A stretch of 53,643 nt of DNA from Terriglobia bacterium (lineage in GTDB: Bacteria > Acidobacteriota > Terriglobia > Terriglobales > Acidobacteriaceae): the NCBI GenBank assembly GCA_020073385.1, contig JAIQFH010000050.1:1-53643 (forward strand), read 5' to 3'. The notes beneath the pieces were generated by a model that ran no database searches, was not told the DNA's origin, and worked only from the letters and a program-made list of their open reading frames with translations. Positions 15,483-23,735 of this stretch are shown here, one piece after another; positions within the stretch are counted from its first letter, which is position 1, and each line of letters begins with the position of its first letter. Both the position numbers and the translations under genes were made by a program.

Positions 15483-15857
15483 ATGTTGCGAACCGTTCTA
15501 GCGTTGTGTCCGGCATGCGCTTCGGCTTCCCGTCTGCGCTGGGCTTTTGTGCTGCGGAGGAAGACGTTGGACGAGGGAGCGGATGTAAATGCCTTGGACG
15601 AGTATGGACAAACCGCTCTCAGGCTAGCCGCCGAATCCTGCAATCAGAAAGACGTCATTAAGGCGTTGCTCGAACGGGGCGCGGAGGTCTCCATCAGGGA
15701 CATCAACGGATTGACAGCTGTTGACTATGTCACCATCATCGCCCCCTTGTCTCCCACCAAGGGATTGGGGCAACTGATGAAGGCAGGCGCATCTCACGCG
15801 GGCTGTTCCAGCCGTTCCTGCTCCGGCGAACGCTCCTGCGAATGGCTCAGCGCATAG
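15483..15857 (+). pseudogene. Ankyrin-repeat fragment
   Basis: The frame contains about two ankyrin repeats (DEGADVNALDEYGQTALRLAA and LLERGAEVSIRDINGLTAVDY) and a partial third (LGQLMKAGASH). The sequence before the repeats (MLRTVLALCPACASASRLRW) could be a degenerate signal or coincidental. The 3' end runs 64 bases into the convergent LuxR-type gene and encodes non-ankyrin sequence, so the natural C-terminus is probably lost at about 15800. Ankyrin repeats mediate protein binding. It is listed as a pseudogene because it has no ribosome site and seems truncated. Confidence 0.5.
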
Positions 15858-16513
15858 AGCACGAGTTCCACGCGATTGGAAACGCCCAGCTTGTCGTAAA
15901 TCCGCAACAGCGATTTCTTCACCGTATTCTCTTTGAGGTTCAGCTCACGCGCGACTTCGCGGTTGTTCAGGCCCTCGGTGACCAGATGGACAGTCTGTTC
16001 CTCGCGCGGAGTAAGCACCACGAGTCCGCGTGAGTTGATCAAGTGAATAGAAGGAGCGATGGATAGAGCGTCGATCACATAGCGCATCTGCTCGGTGTTG
16101 GTCCAGTACTGTCCCTGGTGAACGCTTGTGATGCAGCGGCACAGAGATTTGAAGGGCATCGATGCAAGACAGAATAAACCGCGGGCGCCCGCCCGCAGAG
16201 AATTGACTACCAGTTCCCGATCATAGTTATCGAGCAAGAGTACGATGGCCAGATTGGGATAACCAGAGTGCACGCCGCGAAGCAGTTCGTAGAGCCGTTC
16301 ACGATGGTCAGTGATCCCGTCTGCCAGCAATAGCACGTCGGCTGGATCAGCCTCGAGAATCGATAGACATTCCGACAACTCAGACTGACAGCTGGCGACT
16401 TTGAATGCTCCCTGACGGCGCAGGGCACCACAGAGTAATTGAGATTGCGTCTGATTTGAATCCGCTACAAGTACGCTAACAACTTCGGGACTGAGCCCGG
16501 AAGGAGAACTCAT
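15794..16513 (-). CDS. LuxR/NarL-type regulator with degenerate receiver
   Basis: 239 residues. The C-terminal part, from about residue 165, is a clear LuxR helix-turn-helix (VLTPREEQTVHLVTEGLNNR, EVARELNLKENTVKKSLLRI). The N-terminal 130 residues have a receiver fold, but key residues differ. Only one acidic residue is present at the first site (VADSN). The phospho-acceptor strand reads DVLLLADG with Asp shifted or replaced. The usual Thr/Ser (VLLLDN) and Lys (GLFCLAS) positions are not conserved. It is therefore probably regulated without phosphorylation. It is divergent from the PilZ gene and the EPS locus and is the best candidate for their transcriptional regulator. Confidence 0.85.
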   Translation of the reverse strand: MSSPSGLSPEVVSVLVADSNQTQSQLLCGALRRQGAFKVASCQSELSECLSILEADPADVLLLADGITDHRERLYELLRGVHSGYPNLAIVLLLDNYDRELVVNSLRAGARGLFCLASMPFKSLCRCITSVHQGQYWTNTEQMRYVIDALSIAPSIHLINSRGLVVLTPREEQTVHLVTEGLNNREVARELNLKENTVKKSLLRIYDKLGVSNRVELVLYALSHSQERSPEQERLEQPA

Positions 16514-16810
16514 CTGGTACCTTCCTGTGGCAGCGTCCTCCGGGGGTCAGGGCTATGGGGGAAGTTCGATGCTAGCGCTTGTGATTTACTCTTCGCAAGC
16601 GCAGGACGCCAAATTTACTCACAATTTACAGAGCGCAGAAACCGTAGCGCCCATGTTTGTTCGAGTCGCGTGAATCGTAGCAATCCTGCTGAAGCTTGTA
16701 TGTGATGGCAGTCACACTCCATCGGTGAAAGATCCGCAAGTGCAGTTAAACTTAACAACATCCCCACCGCAATGTTTCGTCGGAACCCTCACGTAGAGTG
16801 GACTTTGAAG

Positions 16811-16842
16811 CCCCGACTGCCCACTTTAGTGGACTGTCGGGG
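16811..16842 (+). promoter_or_regulatory. Stem-loop upstream of PilZ gene
   Basis: CCCCGAC (16811-16817) pairs with GTCGGGG (16836-16842). Inside it CCAC (16821-16824) pairs with GTGG (16829-16832) around TTTA, with a symmetrical three-base internal loop. No T-run follows. It could be an RNA leader element or an operator. Confidence 0.4.
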
Positions 16843-16878
16843 GTCCAGACATTCATTCTGCAATCCTCTCCTGGCACA

Positions 16879-16925
16879 CACCGCAAAGATCCTGAAAATG
16901 CAAAAGCGGTGAGTTTCGATACCGC
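16879..16925 (+). promoter_or_regulatory. Mutually exclusive stems in putative leader
   Basis: GCGGTG (16906-16911) can pair either with the upstream CACCGC (16879-16884) or, as GCGGT, with the downstream ACCGC (16921-16925). Two competing hairpins are the usual arrangement of a leader switch, though short stems like these also occur by chance. No known riboswitch class is recognised. Confidence 0.3.
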
Positions 16926-16930
16926 ACTTT

Positions 16931-16948
16931 GTGAGTCTTGAGACTCAC
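16931..16948. promoter_or_regulatory. Perfect inverted repeat, candidate operator
   Basis: GTGAGTCT and AGACTCAC are separated by two bases and lie about 50 bases before the PilZ start. The size and near-perfect symmetry fit a dimeric regulator site, for instance for the divergent LuxR-type protein. This link is an inference. Confidence 0.45.
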
Positions 16949-16999
16949 AGGCGTGCACGGTACCTTGTCACAGACGGTTGAGCAGCAAGAAGAGAACTC

Positions 17000-17359
17000 G
17001 TGAATCAAAGGCAGCACAACCGATATCGACTGGCGGCATCTGTGAGTTTCTCCTGGGAAACTGAAGATCATCGTGTTCATTATGGCAATGGCCAAACGCG
17101 GGACTGCAGTATCTCCGGAGCATTTGTTGTTTCCCCCAACAGATTGACGATCGGCAGCATCCTGCAAATGGAATTTTCCCTCCCCCGATTGCTGGCTGCC
17201 GGATCTGGAGCGCTACTGAAGACGCGAGGTCGTGTTGTTCGCGTCGAACCGGAAGGATTTGCCGTGTTAGCGGAAATGGGCCCGAGTTCGCTGTTGCATC
17301 GTCCATCGAGTCCTGTAGCTGTGACGCGCGGTGAAGAGAAAGCAAAGCCGGTTCTCTGA
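17000..17359 (+). CDS. PilZ-domain protein
   Basis: 119 residues from GTG 17000. The domain starts at once: RQHNR (residues 4-8) is the RxxxR motif and DCSISG, about 30 residues later, is the D/NxSxxG motif, the two parts of a c-di-GMP binding site. The following strands (GSILQMEFSLP, ALLKTRGRVVRVEPEGFAV) complete the barrel. The last 20 residues are polar. Single-domain PilZ proteins relay c-di-GMP levels to partner proteins in the cytoplasm. Its place immediately ahead of the EPS genes suggests control of EPS synthesis or secretion by c-di-GMP. It is 111 bp from the next gene. Confidence 0.88.
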   Translation: MNQRQHNRYRLAASVSFSWETEDHRVHYGNGQTRDCSISGAFVVSPNRLTIGSILQMEFSLPRLLAAGSGALLKTRGRVVRVEPEGFAVLAEMGPSSLLHRPSSPVAVTRGEEKAKPVL

Positions 17360-17410
17360 TAGCACCCAGGTTCTCGAATTTTCACCCGAGTCATTTGTAA
17401 GTGTTTGTTG

Positions 17411-17430
17411 TTGGGGTAGTTAGCTTGCTT
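17411..17430 (+). promoter_or_regulatory. Candidate sigma-54 (-24/-12) promoter
   Basis: GG (17415-17416) and GC (17427-17428) are separated by exactly ten bases within TTGGGGTAGTTAGCTTGCTT. The -12 part is a good TTGC; the -24 part is GGGG rather than TGGCAC. A start near 17440 would leave a leader of about 30 bases before the NusG-like gene. Exosortase-type EPS loci are often RpoN-dependent, which adds some plausibility. The match is modest. Confidence 0.35.
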
Positions 17431-17470
17431 TTAGAGGTCGAACTGACGGGGCGGAGCTGTATCAGCAGAC

Positions 17471-18088
17471 ATGATTAAGACGATTCCAAGCGCATCTCTC
17501 AGCGAGCAACAAAGGGTCACCACGGAGTCGCAGATGTTTTGGTATGCAGCCTACACATCTTCGCGACATGAGAAAACAGTCGCGGAACACTTGCGGCAGA
17601 GAGAGGTCGAGTGCTTCCTGCCTCTCTATGAAACCGTGCGTCGGTGGAACAACGGGCGGCACCGCGTGCAGTTGCCGCTGTTTCCCAGTTATGTGTTCGT
17701 GCGCATGGGACTCCGCGACAAGTTACGCGTGCTGCAAGTGCCAGGACTTTCACAATTGGTGACGTTCCAAGGTTCCCCGGCCGTGTTGCCAGATAGTGAA
17801 ATAGAAAGTCTGCGCAATGCCTTGACCGCAGGAATACCTGCCCAGCCGTACCGCTATCTGACTGTGGGATCGCACGTCGAAATCTGCAACGGTCCGTTGC
17901 AGGGGATGAAGGGCATTCTGCTGAGACATCAAGGGCAGTTTCGCGTTGTCCTTTCCGTGGAAATGATCATGCGTTCGATTGTGGTGGAAGTTGAAGCGTC
18001 GGATGTAGTGGCTCTGGACCGCAAAGATTCGCGGCTTGTCCTTGCAAGCCCGCGCGAAGCGGAGCGGATCGCAGCCGCCAGCGCCTAG
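17471..18088 (+). CDS. NusG-like specialised transcription antiterminator
   Basis: 205 residues. The N-terminal NGN domain is recognisable (FWYAAYTSSRHEKTVAEHL, ECFLPLYETVRRW, LPLFPSYVFVRM), as is a C-terminal KOW-like region (GSHVEICNGPLQGMKGILL). Such proteins (RfaH, LoaP, UpxY types) bind RNA polymerase and allow it to read through long polysaccharide or antibiotic operons. It is the first gene of a run of more than 20 plus-strand genes, the classic position. An internal ATG (MFWYAAY) is a possible alternative start. The Wza-like gene begins 10 bases after its stop. Confidence 0.88.
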   Translation: MIKTIPSASLSEQQRVTTESQMFWYAAYTSSRHEKTVAEHLRQREVECFLPLYETVRRWNNGRHRVQLPLFPSYVFVRMGLRDKLRVLQVPGLSQLVTFQGSPAVLPDSEIESLRNALTAGIPAQPYRYLTVGSHVEICNGPLQGMKGILLRHQGQFRVVLSVEMIMRSIVVEVEASDVVALDRKDSRLVLASPREAERIAAASA

Positions 18089-18097
18089 GAGGTGAGC

Positions 18098-18736
18098 ATG
18101 GCCAAGACTCGCTTTGTTGCTCTTTCATTCGCGGTTGCGATTTTGATCTCGAGCTTCGCGCTGGTGCTTCGAGCTCAGACGAAACTCGCTAACACACCTT
18201 CTTCGCCGCCTGACGCAGTGAAAGCGGCTGCACCGCCGAGCACATCCTCCGATGAGTTCGTGATCGGGCCAGGAGACGTGCTTGCCATTAATGTTTGGAA
18301 GGAAACGGACATTTCGAAAGTGATACCGGTTCGCCCGGATGGACGCATCTCGCTGCCCCTCATCGGGGAAGTGCAATCGAGCGGGCTAACGCCGAAGCAA
18401 CTGGAAGCTGAGATCACGAAACGGCTGAAAGATTACGTCGCTGATCCGTCCGTTACCGTCGTAGTTCAGGAAATCAGAAGCCAAAAGATCAACGTTCTGG
18501 GGATGGTGGCGCGGCCGGGTTCGTACATCATCACGAATTCTCCGACCGTTCTGGACGCGATTGCGCTTGCCGGTGGTTTCCGCGACTTCGCAAAACAGAA
18601 ATCGATCTATGTGTTGCGGAGGAACGCAGACGGAACACAAGCACGTCTGCCCTTCAACTACAAGGAAGTCATCAAGGGCGTGAACCCAGCCCAGAACGTG
18701 AAGCTGCAGCCCCAAGACACCGTCGTCGTACCGTGA
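18098..18736 (+). CDS. Wza-like polysaccharide export protein
   Basis: 212 residues from ATG 18098; AGGAGGTGAGC precedes it. A signal peptide (ALSFAVAILISSFALVLRAQ) has no lipobox Cys. The Poly_export domain follows (FVIGPGDVLAINVWKE, PVRPDGRISLPLIGEV, VTVVVQE). An SLBB-like domain comes next (KINVLGMVARPGSYII, TVLDAIALAGGF). The protein would form the periplasmic/outer-membrane channel for the polymer. It is shorter than E. coli Wza, as usual for the exosortase-type systems. It is followed after one base by the outer-membrane barrel gene. Confidence 0.9.
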   Translation: MAKTRFVALSFAVAILISSFALVLRAQTKLANTPSSPPDAVKAAAPPSTSSDEFVIGPGDVLAINVWKETDISKVIPVRPDGRISLPLIGEVQSSGLTPKQLEAEITKRLKDYVADPSVTVVVQEIRSQKINVLGMVARPGSYIITNSPTVLDAIALAGGFRDFAKQKSIYVLRRNADGTQARLPFNYKEVIKGVNPAQNVKLQPQDTVVVP

Positions 18737-18737
18737 G

Positions 18738-20186
18738 ATGAATCACCTTGAAACAATCTGCGCAGGTCTGATCAGGCCACTGGTCCTGGTCGGACTGAGT
18801 TTGTTGGTGAGAGTCCCGGTTTGGGCGCAAACGGACAACCCGCCTGCGCAGCCGCCTGTGCCCGCCATGGTGGGAGTGGATAACAGTTCAGCCCCAGCGG
18901 ACTCGTATAACCCGGATACCAGCGGTGATCGCATGATGACTCCACCGCCGGTGAGTGGACAGACGTATCCAATTGCGCTCAGTTCCGAAGAACGCTCCAA
19001 CTATTTGCGCGCAGGTCTGTTTTTTACCGGAGCATACACCGACAACGTTTTGGGGACCGCAGTAAGCGGCCCTCCGATCAGCGATCAGAGCTATTCTGTC
19101 GGTCCGATGATCGCGCTGGACGAAACCTCCCCGCGGCTGCATTTCCTTCTGTCCTACGCTCCGGCATTCACTTTCTATCAGCACACTAGTTCCCGAAATG
19201 AAGCCGATCACAACGCTTCCATCGAATTCGAGTACCGGTTGAGTCCGCACGTAACCTTCAGTGCAGCGGATAGCTTCCAGAAGAGTTCGAACGTACTCAA
19301 TCAAGTGCCAGACCTTTCATCGGGGGGAGTCGTCTCCAGCGGAGCCCAAGGTGCGAATTATACGGTGATTGCACCGATCGCCGATCATCTTAGCAACTAC
19401 GGAAACGCGGGTCTCAGTTATCAATACGCGCTGAATGACATGGTCGGGGCTAGTGGAACATTTACGAATCTTCACTATCCGGATCAGTCGCAAGTCCCCG
19501 GCCTGGGTGATTCCAGTTCTCAGGCGGGATTGGCCTTTTACTCTCACCGTATTGGTAGAGGTCAGTACGCCGGGATCACTTACCAATATCAAAGGCTCTT
19601 GTCCCACCTGGGGACGGGAGACAACGAGACACAGACTCACGCGGCGCTCTTCTTTTACACATACGCACCGACCTCTTCGAGATTTTCTTTTTCACTCTTC
19701 GGGGGCCCGCAACATTCGGACACCGTCGAGCCTCCTTTACCGCCACAACAACTGCAGACAGTCAGAACGCAATCGTGGGATCCAGCGGGCGGCGCTAGCC
19801 TGGGTTGGCAGGGAAGGTTGAATAGCTTTGCCCTCAGCTACATGCACGTGATCTCCGGCGGGGGAGGTCTGATGGGCGCGGTTCAACTGGACAGCGCGAC
19901 AGCCTCGGCCCGGCAGCGGATCACGAGAACCCTCAGTGCGTCCCTGACTGGCGGGTACGCACAAAACAATGTCATCGGCAGCGGCCTGAACGCAACCAGC
20001 GACGGCCACACAATCTCGGGAACGGTATCGCTCCAGCAGCAGATTGGCCAACGTCTCGGAGTGCAACTCGGGTATACCCGCCTTCACCAGAGCTACAGCA
20101 ACGTGGCTGTGCTATCTGCGACTCCCGATACGAACCGGGTGTTTGTTTCAATCTCATATCAGTTTTCAAGAGCGTTAGGAAGATAA
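18738..20186 (+). CDS. Outer-membrane beta-barrel protein of EPS locus
   Basis: 482 residues. A signal peptide (LVLVGLSLLVRVPVWAQ) is followed by a Pro-rich linker. The rest consists of alternating amphipathic strands with aromatic ends (LRAGLFFTGAYTDNVLG, LHFLLSYAPAFTFYQ, ASIEFEYRLSPHVTF), ending in VFVSISYQFSRALGR, a C-terminal strand typical of outer-membrane proteins. The position between the export protein and the chain-length protein matches the barrel protein of exosortase-associated EPS clusters. A role in polymer passage is inferred from context only. Confidence 0.75.
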   Translation: MNHLETICAGLIRPLVLVGLSLLVRVPVWAQTDNPPAQPPVPAMVGVDNSSAPADSYNPDTSGDRMMTPPPVSGQTYPIALSSEERSNYLRAGLFFTGAYTDNVLGTAVSGPPISDQSYSVGPMIALDETSPRLHFLLSYAPAFTFYQHTSSRNEADHNASIEFEYRLSPHVTFSAADSFQKSSNVLNQVPDLSSGGVVSSGAQGANYTVIAPIADHLSNYGNAGLSYQYALNDMVGASGTFTNLHYPDQSQVPGLGDSSSQAGLAFYSHRIGRGQYAGITYQYQRLLSHLGTGDNETQTHAALFFYTYAPTSSRFSFSLFGGPQHSDTVEPPLPPQQLQTVRTQSWDPAGGASLGWQGRLNSFALSYMHVISGGGGLMGAVQLDSATASARQRITRTLSASLTGGYAQNNVIGSGLNATSDGHTISGTVSLQQQIGQRLGVQLGYTRLHQSYSNVAVLSATPDTNRVFVSISYQFSRALGR

Positions 20187-20189
20187 GTC

Positions 20190-21797
20190 ATGCCGGACGA
20201 TTTAGAAGAGCAGCGCGGAGAAAGTCTCGACCTCCAACATTATTTGGGTCTGGTGCGCCGTCGCCACTTCCATTTTCTGATTCCACTGTTGATCGGTTGG
20301 GCAGTTGTGTGGGCCGCGAGTTGGGTGCTGCCTCCGCGCTACCAGTCGACCACGCTGATTCTGGTCGAACAGCCATCCATGCCGAAGGACTACGTTACCC
20401 CCAATGTCAATGACAACCTGCAGGAGCGGATGCAGAGCATCACGCAGCAGATTCTGAGCCGGACCAACCTGCTGCACATCATCGATCGGTTCCACCTTTA
20501 TTCCAGAGAGCATGCCGAGCCGTCGCCTGACGACAAGGTCGCAGGGATGCGCAAGGATATCGTTATCGAACTGGTCCGCGACACGCGCAATCAGATCACT
20601 GCGTTCAACGTGTCCTACATGTCAGGCAATCCTCAGTTGGCCCAGAAGGTCACAGGAGAGCTGACCAATCTATTCATCAATCAGAATCTTGAAGTGCGCC
20701 AGCAGCAGTCGGAAAATACGACTGAGTTCCTCGAGAACCAGTTGGAGGCCGCACGGAAAGATCTGGCAGCCCAGGAGGACCGAGTCCGCCAGTTCAAAGG
20801 GCAACATGTGGGAGAAATGCCCGGGCAGCTGGCGACCAATCTTCAGATTTTGCAGGGCTTGCAAGGCCAACTGCAGACTGCGGAGGATTCCCTGAATGCC
20901 GCCCGCCAACAGCGCGTTTATTTGCAGACCCTGACAGATCAGTACCGTACACTGCAAGGGCCAATCAAAAGTTCAGACGGAACTCCGGCAGGTCTTCCCG
21001 CGATCGATCAACAACTGCAAAAACTCAGGTCGCAACTCGCCGATCTCAGCTCACACTACACCGACCGCCATCCCGATGTGCGCAAGGTGAAAGAAGAGAT
21101 CGCAAAGACCGAAAAATTGCGAGATCAACTTTCGGCAAGCCTGAAGAACAAGCCTTCTGATGGCGCCACCCAGGCGGACGACGGATCCATCGGGTCCGCC
21201 ACGGATGCAACCCAGGCAACGATGCTGGCTCCGATCGAAAGCCAGTTGCGTTCGAACCAACTGGAGATCACCAACCGCGAACATTCCATTGCAGCTCTGA
21301 AGGCGAAGGTCGACGACTATCAGGCACGTTTGAATACGGAGCCCATTCGAGAGCAGCAACTGGCGGACCTGACTCGCGGCTATGAGCAGAGCAAAGCCAA
21401 CTACGATGATCTTCTGAAAAAGAAGAATGAATCTAAAATGGCGACCAGCATGGAATTGCTGCAACAAGGAGAACGGTTCCGCGTCGTCGATCCCCCGAGT
21501 CTGCCACAAAAACCGGAGTTTCCCAATCGACTGAAGTTCTGCGGCATAGGGCTGGGAATTGGACTTGCCCTGGGTGTGTTCGTGGCCGGAGCCTTTGAAA
21601 TGGCGGATGATCGGCTCTACAGCGAAAAGGAGATAAAGAGTCTGCTTCCCGTCCCTGTGATTTGTGAAATCCCGGTTATCGGGACCCCTGCGGATGGGAG
21701 TTCTGGACATGACAAAGCCTGGCGAGTTTGGGCCGCGGCCGCCGTAGTAGTCGCGATGATTGCGGCCGGATCAGTTTTCAGTTATCTGCGCGGTTGA
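20190..21797 (+). CDS. Wzz-like polysaccharide chain-length/co-polymerase protein
   Basis: 535 residues; AGGAAGATAAGTC precedes ATG 20190. The first TM (FHFLIPLLIGWAVVWAASWVLP) follows a short Wzz N-terminus. A long periplasmic coiled coil (about residues 150-440) contains TEFLENQLEAARKDLAAQE and SHYTDRHPDVRKVKEEI. A GNVR-like stretch with a Pro-rich PPSLPQKPEFPNR precedes the second TM (FCGIGLGIGLALGVFVAGAF). Unusually a third hydrophobic segment lies at the extreme C-terminus (WAAAAVVVAMIAAGSVF). There is no kinase domain; the separate kinase gene lies two genes downstream. It controls polymer length together with that kinase. Confidence 0.88.
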   Translation: MPDDLEEQRGESLDLQHYLGLVRRRHFHFLIPLLIGWAVVWAASWVLPPRYQSTTLILVEQPSMPKDYVTPNVNDNLQERMQSITQQILSRTNLLHIIDRFHLYSREHAEPSPDDKVAGMRKDIVIELVRDTRNQITAFNVSYMSGNPQLAQKVTGELTNLFINQNLEVRQQQSENTTEFLENQLEAARKDLAAQEDRVRQFKGQHVGEMPGQLATNLQILQGLQGQLQTAEDSLNAARQQRVYLQTLTDQYRTLQGPIKSSDGTPAGLPAIDQQLQKLRSQLADLSSHYTDRHPDVRKVKEEIAKTEKLRDQLSASLKNKPSDGATQADDGSIGSATDATQATMLAPIESQLRSNQLEITNREHSIAALKAKVDDYQARLNTEPIREQQLADLTRGYEQSKANYDDLLKKKNESKMATSMELLQQGERFRVVDPPSLPQKPEFPNRLKFCGIGLGIGLALGVFVAGAFEMADDRLYSEKEIKSLLPVPVICEIPVIGTPADGSSGHDKAWRVWAAAAVVVAMIAAGSVFSYLRG

Positions 21798-21808
21798 GTT
21801 ATAGATCA

Positions 21809-22795
21809 ATGTATAAGGGCTTCTACCATCTGACGCGGAACCCATTCGAGATCACTCCCGATCCTTCTTTCCTCTTCGCCACGAAGAAACATAACGAGGC
21901 CCTGGCCTCTCTTTACTATGGTGTGCGCCGGCGCAAGGGCTTTGTGGTTCTGACGGGCGAGGTCGGTACCGGGAAGACCCTGCTGGTCCGCTGCCTGCTT
22001 GCACTGCTGAATCAGGCCAGAGTTTCGTATGCGTACGTATTTAACCCGCGCTTGAGCCCGAAGGAGTTTCTGGAATACATTGCGGGAGACTTTGGCCTTC
22101 CCGCTACAGGGAAGACCAAAGGCGAACTGCTCTTGAGCTTGGGAACTTACCTGATCGGACGTCACCAGAAGAATCTGACGACCGTTCTGGTGGTGGACGA
22201 AGCTCACTATCTTTCCACCGAACTGCTGGAAGAGATTCGGCTTTTGACCAACCTGGAAACGCCGCAAGCAAAGTTGCTGCAGATCCTGCTAGTGGGACAG
22301 CCGGAACTCGACGAGAAACTGGACTCGACGGACCTGCGGCAGCTGAAGCAAAGAATCGCACTCCGCTCGCACCTTCACCCGCTCACTCTGGATGAGACAG
22401 CTGGCTACATTTATCGCCGTCTGCAGATCGCCGGACACCCGACCCCTGCGGAGTTGCTGCCGATGGAAACGATCGTCGAGGTGCACCAGCAATCGCGAGG
22501 ATACCCTCGGCTGATCAACACCTTGTGTGAAAACGCGCTGATTTGCGGATATGCCAGCCGGTCGCAAACCATCACTCCCGAAATGATCGCGGAAATTGCT
22601 GCAGACTTCCGCCTGAACGTAGTACGCCCTTCCAGAGCTGCCCAAGCTGGGTCGGAGGCACATGCCGCCGAAGTGGAGCGGGCGGCGAGGACTCTTCTCG
22701 AGCTTTACGCATCTTTGCGGAAAGCCCAAGAACTTGAACCAGATCTGAGAATGACAGTTGCTGCTGGAGCCAGGAAACATGAGCCGTTTATTTGA
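21809..22795 (+). CDS. ExeA/GspA-like AAA ATPase of EPS locus
   Basis: 328 residues from ATG 21809 (MYKGFYHLTRNPFEITPDPS), 11 bases after the previous stop. The N-terminus F..NPF....P... and Walker A GEVGTGKT (residues 50-57), Walker B VLVVDEAH, and sensor GQPELDEKL define the ExeA-like family. Homologues are regularly found in exosortase-associated EPS clusters (the XrtA-associated ATPase). The C-terminal 50 residues are a charged helix without a membrane or peptidoglycan-binding domain. Cytoplasmic; probably drives a step in polymer assembly or export. It overlaps the next gene by 17 bases. Confidence 0.88.
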   Translation: MYKGFYHLTRNPFEITPDPSFLFATKKHNEALASLYYGVRRRKGFVVLTGEVGTGKTLLVRCLLALLNQARVSYAYVFNPRLSPKEFLEYIAGDFGLPATGKTKGELLLSLGTYLIGRHQKNLTTVLVVDEAHYLSTELLEEIRLLTNLETPQAKLLQILLVGQPELDEKLDSTDLRQLKQRIALRSHLHPLTLDETAGYIYRRLQIAGHPTPAELLPMETIVEVHQQSRGYPRLINTLCENALICGYASRSQTITPEMIAEIAADFRLNVVRPSRAAQAGSEAHAAEVERAARTLLELYASLRKAQELEPDLRMTVAAGARKHEPFI

Positions 22796-23630
22796 CGCGC
22801 TACAAAGGTCGGGAGTGGAACAGACCGGGGTCGAGTATCCGGACACTGTATCCGTGGCGACGCAGGTATTCGAGATGCCAACGAAGGAGGAAGAGGCTCC
22901 ATCGAGTTCTCTGCCGGTATTCCCGTCCGTGGAAGTTTCCCTTGAAGCGTCTAGCCGCGTCGTGGTCCTCACCGAACCCGAGACCCTTGCAGCCGAAAAG
23001 TTCCGTTTCCTGGGCGTGCGGATGCGCCAACTGCAACAGACCCGGCCAGTCAAGAAAGTGCTGGTGACCAGCACAATCGCCGAAGAAGGCAAGAGCCTGG
23101 TGTCGGCAAATCTGGCCTGCGTACTGGCCAGCAGAAAGAGACACAGAGTTCTGTTGATTGATGGCGATCTCAGACGCCCTGTACTTGCCGACAAGTTCGG
23201 CCTAGGCAGACTGAGCGGCCTTGCTGAGTGGCTGCAAGGCGAGTCGCAGACGGTTAGCAACATTTATCACTTGGCAGAACCAGATTTCTGGCTGATGCCC
23301 GCCGGCCATCCGCCTGCAAACCCTCTCGAATTGATGCAATCCGGACGGCTGGCCAGCTTGATGGCACAGGTGACGAACCTGTTTGACTGGATCATCGTAG
23401 ACTCCCCTCCCCTCCTCCCCCTTGCTGATACCTCTGTTTGGGCCCGCCTCACAGACGGTGCCCTATTGGTGGTGCGCGAAGGCATCGCAGAAAAAGATCC
23501 GCTGAAGCGTGCCCTGGAGAGTCTGAAAAAAGCCGACCTGCTCGGAGTCGTTCTGAACGGGTCATCCAACGGAAACCACCACAACTACTATCAGCGATAC
23601 GCAGCTGCTCGAAGCAGTATGAAGTCGTAG
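22779..23630 (+). CDS. CpsD/CapB-like tyrosine kinase
   Basis: 283 residues from ATG 22779 (CAGGAAAC precedes). After a 65-residue linker there is a P-loop bacterial tyrosine kinase domain: Walker A region VTSTIAEEGKSLVSANLA (Lys105), Walker A' VLLIDGDLRRP (Asp128, Asp130) and Walker B WIIVDSPP. The Walker A has EEGKSL where most family members have GEGKST. The C-terminus carries a short tyrosine cluster (NYYQRY), the likely autophosphorylation site. It acts with the Wzz-like protein, which supplies the membrane activator, to set chain length by cycles of phosphorylation. Confidence 0.88.
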   Translation: MSRLFDALQRSGVEQTGVEYPDTVSVATQVFEMPTKEEEAPSSSLPVFPSVEVSLEASSRVVVLTEPETLAAEKFRFLGVRMRQLQQTRPVKKVLVTSTIAEEGKSLVSANLACVLASRKRHRVLLIDGDLRRPVLADKFGLGRLSGLAEWLQGESQTVSNIYHLAEPDFWLMPAGHPPANPLELMQSGRLASLMAQVTNLFDWIIVDSPPLLPLADTSVWARLTDGALLVVREGIAEKDPLKRALESLKKADLLGVVLNGSSNGNHHNYYQRYAAARSSMKS

Positions 23631-23735
23631 TCCACTCATCCCGAACTCAACCCCAGTCCTCCCCCAATGCCGCAGCTCGCCAATTCTGCAGTTGTTAGAT
23701 TTCCTCACCGTTGATTGCACCCAGGAGAAGAAGTC

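Larger units (their letters stand above)
16514..16999. promoter_or_regulatory. 486-bp divergent control region
   Basis: No gene is seen. The half nearest the PilZ gene holds several structured elements (listed separately): a hairpin at 16811-16842, alternative stems at 16879-16925 and an inverted repeat at 16931-16948. The half nearest the LuxR gene contains AT-rich stretches such as TTTACTCACAATTTACAG (from 16613) that may be promoter material. It must contain the promoters of both divergent genes; I cannot place them firmly. Confidence 0.5.

Noticed and set aside
16861..16950. Possible c-di-GMP (GEMM) riboswitch before the PilZ gene
   Set aside because: CGCAAAG appears once, but the GNRA-capped P2, the receptor and the second conserved loop of the class are not found.
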